Below, piece by piece: positions 35,356-44,585 of a DNA stretch of 44,585 nt. Made by a program: the position numbers and the translations under genes. The notes under the pieces are model-generated. The model was not told the DNA's origin, searched no databases, and was given only the letters and a program-made list of their open reading frames with translations. How positions within the stretch are numbered: the first letter of the stretch is position 1; each line of letters opens with the position of its first letter. This DNA is from Salinivirgaceae bacterium (GTDB lineage: Bacteria > Bacteroidota > Bacteroidia > Bacteroidales > SZUA-534): the NCBI GenBank assembly GCA_027858735.1, contig JAQICC010000157.1:1-44585 (forward strand). Direction: 5' to 3'.

Positions 35356-35381
35356 AAAAAGAATGGGTAGTATACCCATTC
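35356..35381 (-). terminator. Terminator-like hairpin between rpoB and rpoC
   Basis: In the minus direction GAATGGGTA (35381-35373) pairs with TACCCATTC (35369-35361) around a 3-nt loop, followed by TTTTT (35360-35356). As it sits inside a co-transcribed pair, partial termination or RNA processing is more likely than full stop. Confidence 0.75.
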
Positions 35382-35391
35382 CCTAATTACT

Positions 35392-38300
35392 TTATTCTAA
35401 ATTCACGCTTAGTCCTAAACCACGCAGCTCATGTAACAATACATAAAGCGACTCAGGTATTCCAGGATTTGGCATTGGTTCACCTTTTACGATTGATTCG
35501 TAAGCTTTAGCTCTACCTATTACATCATCAGACTTAATAGTAAGAATCTCTTGAAGTATATTGGCTGCGCCAAATGCCTCAAGTGCCCAAACCTCCATTT
35601 CACCAAAACGCTGTCCACCAAATTGTGCTTTACCACCAAGAGGTTGCTGTGTAATCAGTGAATATGGTCCAATTGAACGAGCATGCATCTTATCATCAAC
35701 CATGTGACCTAGCTTAAGCATGTAAATAATACCTACTGTAGCTGGCTGGTGAAATTCCTCTCCAGTATTACCATCATAAAGTTGGGTACGTCCAAAATCA
35801 GGAATATTTGCTTTACGTGTATAATCTGTAATTTGATCAAGCGTAGCACCATCGAAAATTGGCGTTGCAAATCTTAAGCCTAATTCTTGTCCTGCCCATG
35901 CAAGTACTGTTTCATAAATCTGCCCAAGGTTCATACGTGACGGTACCCCAAGAGGATTAAGTACAATATCTACAGGTGTTCCATCGTCAAGGAAAGGCAT
36001 ATCTTCAGCACGAACAACTTTAGCAACAATACCTTTGTTACCATGACGTCCTGCCATTTTATCACCAACTTTTATCTTACGTTTTTTAGCAATATATACT
36101 TTGGCAAGCTGAATAATTCCATTTGGAAGTTCATCACCCACCGTTATATTGAATTTTTTACGTTTAATATCACCCTCAATTTCACGTAGTTTAACCAAAA
36201 AACTATGAAGTAAAGCAGCAATAGTATCATTCTTTTGCTTATCAGTAGTCCACTTATTTGGATTAACATTGGTGTAATCAATATCCTGCAGTATTTTTTG
36301 AGTAAATTTAGTACCCTTCGTAATTATATCAGCACTATAATAGTCCTTAACTCCTTGCGAAACTTTACCATTAACAAGTACAAAAAGTTTGTCAATAAGT
36401 TTGGCTTTTACTTCAGCAGATTTGCGTTCTTGCTCATCGTCAAGTTTCTGAAGTAAAGGCTTTTCAGCAGCTTTCACTTTTTTATCTTTAACTGAGCGAG
36501 AAAATAGTTTTTTATCAATTACTACACCTGACAATGATGGTGAAGCCTTTAAAGACGCATCTTTAACATCACCGGCTTTATCACCAAATATAGCACGAAG
36601 AAGCTTTTCTTCAGGAGAAGGATCTGATTCACCTTTTGGAGTAATTTTTCCAATCAGAATGTCACCAGGCTTCACATGTGCTCCAATTCTTATTAAACCG
36701 TTCTCATCAAGGTTTTTAGTAGCGTCTTCACTAACGTTTGGAATATCAGCAGTTAATTCTTCTAATCCACGTTTTGTGTCGCGAACTTCTAACATATATT
36801 CATCAACGTGCAATGAGGTGAAAATATCATCACGAACTACACGTTCTGAAATAACAATAGCATCCTCAAAGTTATACCCTTTCCAAGGCATAAATGCAAC
36901 CTTTAAGTTTCTGCCTAAAGCCAGTTCGCCTCCTTCGGTTGCATAACCTTCAGTAAGTACTGAACCATAAGAAACTTTATCGCCTTTGGCAACAATAGGT
37001 CTTTGATTTACGGATGTATTTTGATTGGTTTTTTGGAACTTAGTTAAGTGATATCGTTTTGTATCATCATCAAAACTGATAAATTTATTTTCGTCACTTC
37101 TATGGTAACGAACTACAATTTCCTCAGCATCAACAAATTCAACTACGCCGTCACCTTCAGCAGTAATCATATTCCTTGAGTCAACAGCCACCTTACCTTC
37201 AATACCAGTTCCAACAATAGGAGCTTCAGGCTTCAATAATGGAACAGCCTGACGCATCATGTTCGATCCCATCAATGCACGGTTTGCATCATCATGCTCC
37301 AAGAAAGGGATTAACGATGCTGCAATTGATGCAATTTGGTTCGGCGCTACATCCATTAGTTGAATCTCTTTAGGTTCAACGACAGGATAGTCAGCTTCAA
37401 GACGAGATTTTACGCGTGGATTCACAAAGTTACCATCTTCGCTAAGTGGCGCATTTGCTTGAGCAATAATTTTTTGTTCTTCCTCTTCCGCACTTAAATA
37501 GATTACTTTATCAGCATCTAACTCTACAACCCCCTCTTGTACAGTACGATAAGGGGTTTCTATAAAACCAAGCTGATTAATTTTAGCAAATACACAAAGT
37601 GAAGATATCAGTCCAATGTTTGGTCCCTCAGGAGTTTCAATTGGACAAAGACGTCCATTGTGCGTATAGTGAACATCACGAACCTCAAAACCAGCTCTTT
37701 CGCGAGATAAACCACCTGGTCCTAATGCTGACATACGACGTTTGTGTGTCATTTCAGCCAATGGATTGGTTTGATCCATAAATTGCGAAAGTGCATTCGT
37801 TCCAAAGAACGAGTTAATTACACTTGATAATGTTTTAGAGTTGATTAGATCAACAGGCGTAAATACCTCATTGTCGCGTACATTCATTCGCTCACGAATT
37901 GTACGAGCCATACGTGCTAAACCTACACCAAATTGATTCATTAATTGCTCACCAACAGTACGTACACGACGGTTACTTAAGTGGTCAATATCATCAACAT
38001 CAGTTTTACTATTTATAAGTTCAATCAGGTATTTAATAATCTGAATGATGTCTTCCTTTGTAAGAACTTTGACATCCATTTCAGAATTTAAACCTAATTT
38101 CTTGTTTATTCTATATCTACCTACTTCTCCTAAATCGTAACGTTTGTCAGAGAAAAATAGTTTTTCAATTACATCACGTGCAGTAGCCTCATCTGGTGGT
38201 TCTGAGTTCCGTAATTGACGGTAAATATGCAGAACAGCTTCCTTTTCTGAGTTACAAGGATCTTTTTGTAAGGTATTATATATAATACCGAAATCAGCAG

Positions 38301-39204
38301 TATTGAAGTTTTCTTTGTGCAATAAAATACTTTTTGCACCAGAATCAACAATTTCATCAATATGTTCTGGTTCAATTTGAGTTTCACGATCAATAATGAT
38401 TTCATTACGCTCAATTGAAACAACCTCACCAGTATCTTCATCAACAAAATCCTCAATCCATGATTTAAGAACACGTGCAGCTAATTTTCGGCCAACTATT
38501 TTCTTTAATCCTGATTTAGAAACTTTAATCTCATCGGCCAGACCAAAAATTTCAAGAATGTCTTTATCACCCTCATAACCAATAGCTCTTAAAAGAGTAG
38601 TTACAGGTAATTTCTTTTTACGATCAATGTAAGCATACATGACACTATTAATGTCAGTAGCAAACTCAATCCATGATCCTTTAAATGGGATCACTCTCGC
38701 TGAATATAGCTTAGTACCATTTGCATGGACACTTTGACCGAAGAATACACCAGGAGATCGGTGAAGCTGCGATACAATTACTCTTTCAGCTCCATTAATA
38801 ACAAATGTTCCTTTTGGTGTCATATAGGGAACTATCCCTAAATACACATCCTGCACCACAGTATCAAAATCTTCATGATCAGGGTCGGTACAGTACAATT
38901 TAAGTTTTGCCTTTAAGGGAATACTGTATGTTAATCCACGCTCAATACATTCTTCAATGGTATATCGCGGTGGATCAATAGAATAATCTAAAAATTCTAA
39001 AACAAAATTATTACGGGTATCCGTAATAGGAAAATTGTCGTTAAAAACATTAAATAATCCCTCTGCCTTCCTCTTTTCAGGAGTGGTATTTATTTGGAAA
39101 AAATCAGTAAAGGATTTTAATTGAACTTCTAAAAAATCAGGATATTCCAACTGATTTTTTATACTAGCAAAACTAATCCTTTCTTGATAAGTGTTTGAAG
39201 CCAT
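35392..39204 (-). CDS. rpoB: DNA-directed RNA polymerase subunit beta
   Basis: The product is the 1270-aa second-largest RNA polymerase subunit. The rifampicin-binding segment (about 465-505) reads [20 protein letters not shown] and [20 protein letters not shown], with the Asp, His and Ser of the sensitive form. The conserved [13 protein letters not shown], the [13 protein letters not shown] block, [12 protein letters not shown] and the C-terminal [20 protein letters not shown] are present. It follows rplL with a 98-bp gap containing an attenuator-like hairpin and precedes rpoC. No inserts or breaks are seen. Confidence 0.98.
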   Translation of the reverse strand: MASNTYQERISFASIKNQLEYPDFLEVQLKSFTDFFQINTTPEKRKAEGLFNVFNDNFPITDTRNNFVLEFLDYSIDPPRYTIEECIERGLTYSIPLKAKLKLYCTDPDHEDFDTVVQDVYLGIVPYMTPKGTFVINGAERVIVSQLHRSPGVFFGQSVHANGTKLYSARVIPFKGSWIEFATDINSVMYAYIDRKKKLPVTTLLRAIGYEGDKDILEIFGLADEIKVSKSGLKKIVGRKLAARVLKSWIEDFVDEDTGEVVSIERNEIIIDRETQIEPEHIDEIVDSGAKSILLHKENFNTADFGIIYNTLQKDPCNSEKEAVLHIYRQLRNSEPPDEATARDVIEKLFFSDKRYDLGEVGRYRINKKLGLNSEMDVKVLTKEDIIQIIKYLIELINSKTDVDDIDHLSNRRVRTVGEQLMNQFGVGLARMARTIRERMNVRDNEVFTPVDLINSKTLSSVINSFFGTNALSQFMDQTNPLAEMTHKRRMSALGPGGLSRERAGFEVRDVHYTHNGRLCPIETPEGPNIGLISSLCVFAKINQLGFIETPYRTVQEGVVELDADKVIYLSAEEEEQKIIAQANAPLSEDGNFVNPRVKSRLEADYPVVEPKEIQLMDVAPNQIASIAASLIPFLEHDDANRALMGSNMMRQAVPLLKPEAPIVGTGIEGKVAVDSRNMITAEGDGVVEFVDAEEIVVRYHRSDENKFISFDDDTKRYHLTKFQKTNQNTSVNQRPIVAKGDKVSYGSVLTEGYATEGGELALGRNLKVAFMPWKGYNFEDAIVISERVVRDDIFTSLHVDEYMLEVRDTKRGLEELTADIPNVSEDATKNLDENGLIRIGAHVKPGDILIGKITPKGESDPSPEEKLLRAIFGDKAGDVKDASLKASPSLSGVVIDKKLFSRSVKDKKVKAAEKPLLQKLDDEQERKSAEVKAKLIDKLFVLVNGKVSQGVKDYYSADIITKGTKFTQKILQDIDYTNVNPNKWTTDKQKNDTIAALLHSFLVKLREIEGDIKRKKFNITVGDELPNGIIQLAKVYIAKKRKIKVGDKMAGRHGNKGIVAKVVRAEDMPFLDDGTPVDIVLNPLGVPSRMNLGQIYETVLAWAGQELGLRFATPIFDGATLDQITDYTRKANIPDFGRTQLYDGNTGEEFHQPATVGIIYMLKLGHMVDDKMHARSIGPYSLITQQPLGGKAQFGGQRFGEMEVWALEAFGAANILQEILTIKSDDVIGRAKAYESIVKGEPMPNPGIPESLYVLLHELRGLGLSVNLE

Positions 39205-39239
39205 AATTACAAAAATAAATTGAACTTAAAAATAACAAC

Positions 39240-39277
39240 AAAAAGGCTTAATCCCGAGTAACTCGGGACTAAACCTT
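39240..39277 (-). terminator. Attenuator-like hairpin between rplL and rpoB
   Basis: In the minus direction AAGGTTTAGTCCCGAG (39277-39262) pairs with CTCGGGATTAAGCCTT (39258-39243): 16 bp with two wobbles and a 3-nt loop, ending in five Ts (39244-39240). Its place equals that of the E. coli rplL-rpoB attenuator, which lets ribosomal protein mRNA exceed rpoBC mRNA. Confidence 0.85.
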
Positions 39278-39302
39278 GTAAGTTTTATATTATTGGAGTG
39301 TC

Positions 39303-39680
39303 TTATTTAAGTTCAACTTCAGCTCCAGCTTCTTCTAATTTAGCTTTTAATGCTTCAGCTTCGTCTTTAGTTACTCCAGTTTTAATTTCTTTCGGGGCAC
39401 TATCAACAACTTCTTTTGCCTCTTTAAGTCCAAGACCAGTAAGTTCTTTAACTAATTTTACAACTTGAAGTTTTTGTCCACCAGCAGCGTTAAGGATTAC
39501 ATCGAATTCAGTTTTTTCTTCTGCAGCACCTGCGTCACCATCAGCTGCAGGACCAGCAACAGCTACAGCAGCAGCAGCAGGTTCAATTCCGTACTCTTCC
39601 TTAAGGATTTCAGCTAATTCATTAACCTCTTTTACAGTTAAGTTTACCAACTCTTCCGCAAATTTCTTTAAATCTGCCAT
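39303..39680 (-). CDS. rplL: 50S ribosomal protein L7/L12
   Basis: The 125-aa product is the stalk protein that recruits translation GTPases. The N-terminal dimerisation helices (about 1-33, [20 protein letters not shown]) are followed by an Ala/Gly-rich hinge (about 36-55). The C-terminal domain is [20 protein letters not shown], then [20 protein letters not shown]. It lies 40 bp after rplJ. Confidence 0.97.
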   Translation of the reverse strand: MADLKKFAEELVNLTVKEVNELAEILKEEYGIEPAAAAVAVAGPAADGDAGAAEEKTEFDVILNAAGGQKLQVVKLVKELTGLGLKEAKEVVDSAPKEIKTGVTKDEAEALKAKLEEAGAEVELK

Positions 39681-39720
39681 TTTCCTCTATTTTTTAATTT
39701 TAATGTTTACTAAATAATAA

Positions 39721-40239
39721 TTACTCTTTCTCTGATAATGTTTTTAAAACGCCTGTCACTATCTGACCGCCCGATTGAAGGGCAGACACAACATTTTTAG
39801 CAGGTGATTGAAGCAAGCTGATTACATCAGCAATAAGTTCATTTTTAGATTTGATATTAGCTAGAGCATCTAGCTGATCATCTCCCAAATAAACGTTTTC
39901 TTCAACATACGCTGCTTTGACGATAGGCTTATCGCTCTTCTTTCTTAATTCCTTAATTAGTTTACCAGGAATATTTCCAGTTTCGGTAAACATGATAGAA
40001 GTAGCGTCTTTTAAAACATCAAACATCTCTGAATAATCTGCTTCCGATTGCTCCATAGCTTTCTTCAACAGGGTATTCTTAACAACAATCAGCTCAATTT
40101 CTTTTTCAAAGCATTTTCTTCTTAAATTACTGCTATCTTCAGCATTCAATTCTGAAATATCAGTTAAATAGAAGTGACTTGCTTCTTTAAGCTTTTGAGC
40201 TAAATTATTAATTATAATTGCCTTATCTTCGCGCTTCAT
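39721..40239 (-). CDS. rplJ: 50S ribosomal protein L10
   Basis: The 172-aa product is the base of the ribosomal stalk and carries L7/L12 dimers on its C-terminal helix. The N-terminal RNA-binding domain (about 1-130) includes REDKAIIINNLAQKLKEASH and IELIVVKNTLLKKAMEQS. The C-terminal part NVVSALQSGGQIVTGVLKTL binds L12. The gene is 11 bp after rplA, so a long L10 autoregulatory leader of the E. coli type is not possible in this gap. Confidence 0.96.
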   Translation of the reverse strand: MKREDKAIIINNLAQKLKEASHFYLTDISELNAEDSSNLRRKCFEKEIELIVVKNTLLKKAMEQSEADYSEMFDVLKDATSIMFTETGNIPGKLIKELRKKSDKPIVKAAYVEENVYLGDDQLDALANIKSKNELIADVISLLQSPAKNVVSALQSGGQIVTGVLKTLSEKE

Positions 40240-40250
40240 AACAAATAATT

Positions 40251-40946
40251 TTACTCGTCAATTGATTTAACATCTAATGGAATACCGGGGCTCATGGTAC
40301 TTGAAATAGTTACACTTTTCATGTACGTACCTTTCGCTGCAGTAGGTTTTAGTTTTAGAATTGTATCAAGCATTAAAAATGCATTTTCGAAAAGCTTTTC
40401 AGCATCAAACGAAACTTTACCAATTCCTGCATGAATAATTCCAAACTTATCCACTTTAAAGTCGATTTTACCTTGCTTAACCTCTTTAACAGCAGTACCA
40501 ATATCCATTGTTACTGTTCCGCTTTTAGGGTTAGGCATTAAACCACGGGGTCCAAGGACTCTACCAAGGGCACCAACTTTAGCCATTACAGGGGGCATTG
40601 TGATAATGACATCAATATCAGTCCATCCACCTTTAATTTTTTCGATGTAGTCATCGAGGCCAACATAATCGGCACCTGCGGCTTTAGCTTCCTCCTCCTT
40701 TTCTGGAGTACATAGCACTAAAACTCGCGTATCTTTCCCTGTTCCATGAGGTAATGAAACAACACCACGTACCATTTGATTTGCTTTTCGAGGATCGACA
40801 CCCAAACGGACATCAATATCAACTGAAGCATCAAATTTCGTGGTAGTTACCTCTTTAACCAACTTAGTAGCACCTGATAATGAGTACAGTTTACCTGCCT
40901 CAATTTTATCAGCAACTTTCTTTCTGTTTTTGGTTATTTTAGCCAT
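40251..40946 (-). CDS. rplA: 50S ribosomal protein L1
   Basis: The 231-aa product is the L1-stalk protein and, in many bacteria, a translational repressor of its own operon. Two domains can be seen: domain I in the N- and C-terminal parts ([20 protein letters not shown], and [20 protein letters not shown]) and domain II in the middle, with [20 protein letters not shown]. It follows rplK by 20 bp. Confidence 0.97.
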   Translation of the reverse strand: MAKITKNRKKVADKIEAGKLYSLSGATKLVKEVTTTKFDASVDIDVRLGVDPRKANQMVRGVVSLPHGTGKDTRVLVLCTPEKEEEAKAAGADYVGLDDYIEKIKGGWTDIDVIITMPPVMAKVGALGRVLGPRGLMPNPKSGTVTMDIGTAVKEVKQGKIDFKVDKFGIIHAGIGKVSFDAEKLFENAFLMLDTILKLKPTAAKGTYMKSVTISSTMSPGIPLDVKSIDE

Positions 40947-40966
40947 TTTTTACTCGAGGTATTTAA

Positions 40967-41410
40967 TTAATTATCACCGGGGAAATCACCTTTTACGGCA
41001 ATACCCATGCTACGTGCAGTTCCTGCAACCATTTTCATTGCTGATGACATTTTAAATGCATTTAAATCGGGCATTTTTTCTTCAGCAATTTCTTTTACCT
41101 GTTCCCAAGTTAAAGAAGCAACTTTCACACGGTTTGGCTCAGCCGATCCGCTTTTAACTTTTACTGCTTCTAAAATAGCTACAGGTACAGGTGGTTTTTT
41201 AATGATAAAGTCAAACGACTTATCAGAATAAACCGTAATGATAACAGGTAGCACTTTACCGGCACTGTTTTGTGTTCTTGCATTAAATTGCTTACAGAAT
41301 TCCATAATATTCACACCCTTAGAACCAAGGGCGGGACCAACTGGTGGAGAAGGATTTGCTGCTCCTCCTTTAATCTGCAATTTAATTAATGCTTCAACTG
41401 TTTTTGCCAT
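40967..41410 (-). CDS. rplK: 50S ribosomal protein L11
   Basis: The 147-aa product binds 23S rRNA at the GTPase-associated centre. The N-terminal domain is [20 protein letters not shown] followed by [18 protein letters not shown]. The C-terminal RNA-binding domain has [20 protein letters not shown] and RSMGIAVKG. It is 11 bp after nusG and starts the rplKAJL group. Confidence 0.97.
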   Translation of the reverse strand: MAKTVEALIKLQIKGGAANPSPPVGPALGSKGVNIMEFCKQFNARTQNSAGKVLPVIITVYSDKSFDFIIKKPPVPVAILEAVKVKSGSAEPNRVKVASLTWEQVKEIAEEKMPDLNAFKMSSAMKMVAGTARSMGIAVKGDFPGDN

Positions 41411-41421
41411 AATAAAATAAT

Positions 41422-41958
41422 TTACTCTTTAACAACCTGCATAAAACTTAGTTCAACGGGTGTTTTGCGCCCAAAGATTTTAACTGAAACTTTCAGCTTT
41501 TTCTTCTCCTCGTTTACCTCTTCAATAATACCGCTGAAACTATTAAAAGGTCCGTCAATTACTTTGACAGTTTCTCCCACAATATATGGTATATTAATTT
41601 CCTCGTCGCTTTCGGCGAGTTCATCAACCTTACCCAATATGCGGTTTACTTCTGACATCCTTAAAGGTGTGGCCTCTCCGCCTGTACCAAGGAAGCTTAG
41701 TACATTTGGAATGTTTCGAATGATATGAGGTATTTCACCAACTAAAGCAGCTTCAATAAGAACATATCCAGGAAAGAAACTTCTCTCTTTGCTAATTTTT
41801 TTGCCGTTACGTATCTGATAAATTTTTTCTGTCGGAATTAAGACCTGGGAGACGTATTCCTCCATTTTCAGATGAGCAATTTCGCTTTCGATTTGTTCCT
41901 TTACTTTCTTTTCCTTACCGCTTATTGCGCGTACTACATACCACTTCTTTTCCATCAC
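41422..41958 (-). CDS. nusG: Transcription termination/antitermination factor NusG
   Basis: The 178-aa product has an NGN domain (about 1-110, [20 protein letters not shown] and [14 protein letters not shown]) that binds the RNA polymerase clamp. The KOW domain (about 125-178, [20 protein letters not shown]) contacts Rho or ribosomal S10 in model species. The gene is 12 bp after secE, the usual bacterial arrangement. Confidence 0.97.
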   Translation of the reverse strand: MMEKKWYVVRAISGKEKKVKEQIESEIAHLKMEEYVSQVLIPTEKIYQIRNGKKISKERSFFPGYVLIEAALVGEIPHIIRNIPNVLSFLGTGGEATPLRMSEVNRILGKVDELAESDEEINIPYIVGETVKVIDGPFNSFSGIIEEVNEEKKKLKVSVKIFGRKTPVELSFMQVVKE

Positions 41959-41970
41959 TAATAAGGAAGA

Positions 41971-42165
41971 TTAATAAAACATACTGTAAACGAGTTCCAT
42001 CACTTTCGTAAATGAAACATCCATAACATAGATGACAAGGGCTATAATAAGGGAAGCAACCATTACAACTACCATACTATTTTGCAACTCTGGCCATGAA
42101 GGCCAAGTTACTTTGTGCACTAATTCATTGTATACTTCTTTAAAGTATTCTTTAATTTTACGCAT
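41971..42165 (-). CDS. secE: Preprotein translocase subunit SecE
   Basis: The 64-aa product has an amphipathic N-terminal helix (IKEYFKEVYNELVHKVTWPS, with the conserved KVTWPSWPEL) and a single membrane helix (about 31-53). This is the short bacterial form of the SecYEG clamp subunit. It lies 16 bp after the tRNA-Trp gene. Confidence 0.95.
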   Translation of the reverse strand: MRKIKEYFKEVYNELVHKVTWPSWPELQNSMVVVMVASLIIALVIYVMDVSFTKVMELVYSMFY

Positions 42166-42181
42166 ATTAAAATAAAATTAG

Positions 42182-42254
42182 CACGGGAGGAGCGACTCGA
42201 ACGCCCGACACCTGGTTTTGGAGACCAGTGCTCTACCAACTGAGCTACACCCGT
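42182..42254 (-). tRNA. tRNA-Trp (CCA)
   Basis: The 73-nt cloverleaf has anticodon stem CTGGT/ACCAG around CTCCAAA (anticodon CCA). D-arm GCTC...GAGC and T-arm TTCGAGT are present, and the acceptor ACGGGTG/CTCCCGT has one T-T mismatch. The 3' CCA is not encoded. It lies between tuf and secE. Confidence 0.95.
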
Positions 42255-42261
42255 TTGTTAT

Positions 42262-42288
42262 AAAAAGAACCCAAAAGCATGGGTTCTT
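42262..42288 (-). terminator. Terminator-like hairpin after tuf
   Basis: In the minus direction AAGAACCCA (42288-42280) pairs with TGGGTTCTT (42273-42265) around a 6-nt loop, and Ts follow to 42262. It separates tuf from tRNA-Trp/secE and could reduce read-through. Confidence 0.8.
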
Positions 42289-42301
42289 ATATATATTTTT
42301 A

Positions 42302-43489
42302 CTACTCAATAATTTCAGTAATCTGACCTGCTCCTACTGTTCTGCCACCTTCGCGAATTGCGAAACGTAGACCAACATTACAAGCAACTGGAGTAATTAA
42401 GTTAATTGAAATAGTAACATTATCACCAGGCATAACCATTTCAGTTCCTTCTGGTAATTTAATTTCACCTGTAACATCCAATGTGCGGATATAGAATTGA
42501 GGACGGTAATTATCATGGAATGGAGTATGACGTCCACCTTCTTCTTTCTTCAATACGTAAATTTCAGCTTTAACCTTAGTATGAGGTTTAACGGTTCCTG
42601 GTTTTGTAATTACCATACCACGTTTAACTTTATCTTTATCAATTCCACGTAGTAATATACCAACATTATCACCAGCACGACCTTCGTCTAGAATCTTACG
42701 GAACATCTCAACACCAGTACATACAGTTTTCATTGCTTGAGCACCAAGACCAATTAGCTCCATTGCTTCACCAGTTTTAATTATACCAGCTTCAATTCTA
42801 CCAGTAGCAACTGTACCACGTCCTGTAATTGAGAATACATCTTCAACAGGCATAATAAATGGTTTGTCTACATCTCTAACTGGAAGTGGAATCCATGTAT
42901 CTACTGCATCCATAAGCTCCATTACTTTCTCAACCCATTTCTCTTCACCGTTAAGGCCACCAAGAGCTGAACCACTAATTACAGGAGCGTTTTCACCATC
43001 AAACTCATAAAAGTCTAACAATTCTCTTACTTCCATTTCAACAAGCTCTAAAAGCTCTTCGTCGTCTACCATATCAACCTTGTTTAAGAAAACAACGATT
43101 TTAGGTACGTTTACCTGACGAGCCAATAAGATATGTTCGCGAGTTTGTGGCATTGGACCATCAGTTGCAGCACATACTAGGATTGCTCCATCCATCTGAG
43201 CAGCACCCGTTACCATGTTCTTTACATAGTCGGCGTGACCCGGACAGTCTACATGAGCGTAGTGACGGTTCGCTGTTGAATACTCAACGTGTGCAGTATT
43301 AATAGTAATACCACGTTCCTTTTCCTCAGGAGCGTTATCGATAGAATCGAAGCTACGCATCTCTGAAAGACCTTTTTCTGCTAATACTTTTGTAATAGCC
43401 GCGGTCAAAGTTGTTTTACCATGGTCTACGTGACCAATAGTTCCAATATTAACGTGAGGTTTATCCCTCTTAAACGTTTCTTTAGCCAT
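42302..43489 (-). CDS. tuf: Elongation factor Tu
   Basis: The 395-aa GTPase delivers aminoacyl-tRNA to the ribosome. Its G motifs are GHVDHGKTT (about 19-27), [11 protein letters not shown] (switch I), DCPGHADY (about 81-88), [10 protein letters not shown] (about 136-145) and [10 protein letters not shown]. Domains II and III follow, with [20 protein letters not shown] and [15 protein letters not shown] at the end. Length is standard. It follows four tRNA genes and precedes tRNA-Trp. Confidence 0.98.
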   Translation of the reverse strand: MAKETFKRDKPHVNIGTIGHVDHGKTTLTAAITKVLAEKGLSEMRSFDSIDNAPEEKERGITINTAHVEYSTANRHYAHVDCPGHADYVKNMVTGAAQMDGAILVCAATDGPMPQTREHILLARQVNVPKIVVFLNKVDMVDDEELLELVEMEVRELLDFYEFDGENAPVISGSALGGLNGEEKWVEKVMELMDAVDTWIPLPVRDVDKPFIMPVEDVFSITGRGTVATGRIEAGIIKTGEAMELIGLGAQAMKTVCTGVEMFRKILDEGRAGDNVGILLRGIDKDKVKRGMVITKPGTVKPHTKVKAEIYVLKKEEGGRHTPFHDNYRPQFYIRTLDVTGEIKLPEGTEMVMPGDNVTISINLITPVACNVGLRFAIREGGRTVGAGQITEIIE

Positions 43490-43539
43490 AATTACCTATT
43501 ATTACTAATTCGACATAAGTTTTACATTCCCAGTCTTAG

Positions 43540-43611
43540 AGCCAATGACGAGAATTGAACTCGTGACCTCTTCCTTACCAAGGAAGCGCTCTACCCCTGA
43601 GCTACATCGGC
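43540..43611 (-). tRNA. tRNA-Thr (GGT)
   Basis: The 72-nt cloverleaf has anticodon stem CTTCC/GGAAG around TTGGTAA (anticodon GGT). Acceptor GCCGATG pairs with CATTGGC (one G-T), and the T-arm is GAGTTCAATTCTC. Confidence 0.95.
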
Positions 43612-43622
43612 AAAAAACATTG

Positions 43623-43695
43623 AGCGGGAGACGATGCTCAAACTCGCGACCCTCAGCTTGGAAGGCTGATGCTCTATCAACTGAGCTACTCCCGC
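43623..43695 (-). tRNA. tRNA-Gly (TCC)
   Basis: The 73-nt cloverleaf has anticodon stem TCAGC/GCTGA around CTTCCAA (anticodon TCC) and a perfect acceptor stem GCGGGAG/CTCCCGC. It is 11 bp before tRNA-Thr (GGT). Confidence 0.95.
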
Positions 43696-43818
43696 TTGTT
43701 ATTCTTTAAAATTTCAATAAAATCAAGAACTTTAATCAATTATAAGCCGTAGTATTCAACCTCCGATGCTATCGGAAAACCTATTATATTAAGTTTATGT
43801 TGAGCTTCTACAGCTTAG

Positions 43819-43901
43819 TGGGGAGAGCAGGATTCGAACCTGCGAAGTCATAAGACAACAGAGTTACAGTCTGTCCCAGTTGGCCGCTTTGGTATCTCCC
43901 C
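43819..43901 (-). tRNA. tRNA-Tyr (GTA)
   Basis: The 83-nt type II tRNA has anticodon stem ACAGA/TCTGT around CTGTAAC (anticodon GTA), a long variable arm (TGTCTTATGACTTC region) and acceptor GGGGAGA/TCTCCCC. Confidence 0.95.
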
Positions 43902-43971
43902 AAATAATTTATTCTAAGAACGCTAACACAATATTTTCAAGTATTGTGCATTTTTAAGCTAAATTTGTTAG

Positions 43972-44045
43972 AGCCGATAGGCGGATTCGAACCGTCGACC
44001 TGCTGATTACAAATCAGCTGCTCTGACCAACTGAGCTATATCGGC
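43972..44045 (-). tRNA. tRNA-Thr (TGT)
   Basis: The 74-nt cloverleaf has anticodon stem GCTGA/TCAGC around TTTGTAA (anticodon TGT) and acceptor GCCGATA/TATCGGC. It is the first gene of the minus-strand cluster. Confidence 0.95.
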
Positions 44046-44088
44046 AATGTTTTATAGAACGCTATTACTAACCTCCCAAAACGGTTGG

Positions 44089-44096
44089 CAAATGTA
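44089..44096 (-). promoter_or_regulatory. Candidate promoter of the tRNA-tuf-rpoBC cluster
   Basis: On the minus strand TACATTTG fits TAnnTTTG, 43 bp before tRNA-Thr (TGT). A TTTTGG lies about 23 bp further up and may serve as the -33 element. The AT-rich tract between and above them would favour strong transcription. Confidence 0.55.
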
Positions 44097-44585
44097 TGAA
44101 TTTATTTTTTTAATTACACCAAAATGTTTTGATTTTTTTTTCAATTAATTCATTTTATTAAACACCTCTTACGTCAAAGTAATTATAGTATTAATTTACT
44201 GCACTTTACACACTTAACTTATCAATTAATAATTATGCATTTTTTGTAAATCTATTGCTTTTTATATTTGTTTGGCAAGACATTTTTGTAAAAACTAAAA
44301 ATTCTCATGATAATCATCCAAAATTAATACTAATTTATGCGCAGACTATTTGCCTTATTAGAAACAAAAACAATTAAGGCTTTTATGCGTACTTTATTTC
44401 GTGACAGTTCCAAAGTAAAAAAGAAAAAATCCCACTTTTGAGATTTTTTCTTTCGCCTTTATAAATATATTACCCAAATTGAGCGATTCGCTATCGCAAA
44501 TCTGCTCAATCGACTGAGGTCTTGTAAGGTTTTCATACTTTTCGTTTCCCCGAAATAATCGGGGCAGGCTACTCAAAATGTGAAA
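44097..44585. other. AT-rich intergenic region at the window edge
   Basis: No credible gene was found. The minus-strand 60-codon frame at 44394-44576 runs through a hairpin and matches nothing I know. AAAGAAAAAATC (44420-44431) pairs with GATTTTTTCTTT (44442-44453), a 12-bp stem followed on the minus side by Ts. This suggests a terminator for a minus-strand gene beyond the right edge. A small CCCCGA/TCGGGG hairpin lies at 44548-44564. Confidence 0.5.

Noticed and set aside
31065-39204. Many plus-strand ORFs opposite rpoB and rpoC
   Set aside because: They are antisense shadows of long conserved genes, without domain or promoter support.
44394-44576. 60-codon minus-strand ORF at the right edge
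   Set aside because: It reads through a strong terminator-like hairpin and shows no recognisable family.
1-44585. CRISPR array, prophage or defence island
   Set aside because: No regularly spaced direct repeats, phage structural genes or recognisable defence genes were seen.

Overview
The window looks like chromosomal DNA from a member of the phylum Bacteroidota, probably a free-living or marine Bacteroidia. The evidence is AT-rich sequence with few Shine-Dalgarno sites, several promoters of the TAnnTTTG type, two proteins with type IX secretion (T9SS) C-terminal sorting signals, an ECF sigma/FecR/TonB receptor/DUF4249 locus, DUF4494 and DUF3467 proteins, and Bacteroidota-type RpoB and RpoC. 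No species can be named from the sequence alone.

Left part (1-14.4 kb, accessory). A MITE-like inverted-repeat element with an 8-bp target duplication lies at 126-400, followed by an orphan membrane protein. A minus-strand unit then encodes ECF sigma factor, FecR-like anti-sigma factor, STN-containing TonB receptor and DUF4249 lipoprotein, a standard outer-membrane uptake/signalling cassette. Next comes a decayed remnant of a metal-efflux adaptor gene (6531-6960, plus strand). A three-gene minus-strand unit follows: a nearly sorting-domain-only T9SS protein and two large exported proteins with Fibrobacter succinogenes major paralogous (FISUMP) domains. An IS481-family insertion sequence (13147-14314) sits 24 bp upstream of that unit, where its promoter would be expected.

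Middle (14.4-30.6 kb). A plus-strand heavy-metal-type RND efflux locus contains a His-rich small exported protein, a CusB-like adaptor, a CusA/CzcA-like pump and a TolC-like outer-membrane protein. A short TA-flanked inverted-repeat element separates the pump from the outer-membrane gene, and related intergenic repeats occur at 16.6 and 21.1 kb. After this come an exonuclease/GIY-YIG nuclease, a nitroreductase, a DUF4494 protein, a large exported transglutaminase-like protein, a T9SS-sorted protein, FolC and a PIN-PhoH ATPase.

Right part (30.6-44.6 kb, core). This is the conserved information-processing cluster, read on the minus strand: tRNA-Thr(UGU), tRNA-Tyr(GUA), tRNA-Gly(UCC), tRNA-Thr(GGU), tuf, tRNA-Trp(CCA), secE, nusG, rplK, rplA, rplJ, rplL, rpoB, rpoC, then a DUF3467 gene. 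Intrinsic-terminator-like hairpins lie not only after rpoC but also inside the cluster, at tuf/tRNA-Trp, rplL/rpoB and rpoB/rpoC. This suggests step-wise attenuation.

I found no CRISPR array, phage or clear defence system. The least ordinary items are the two MITE-like elements, the decayed adaptor, the FISUMP/T9SS unit behind the IS, the exported transglutaminase-like protein and the internal terminators of the RNA polymerase cluster.
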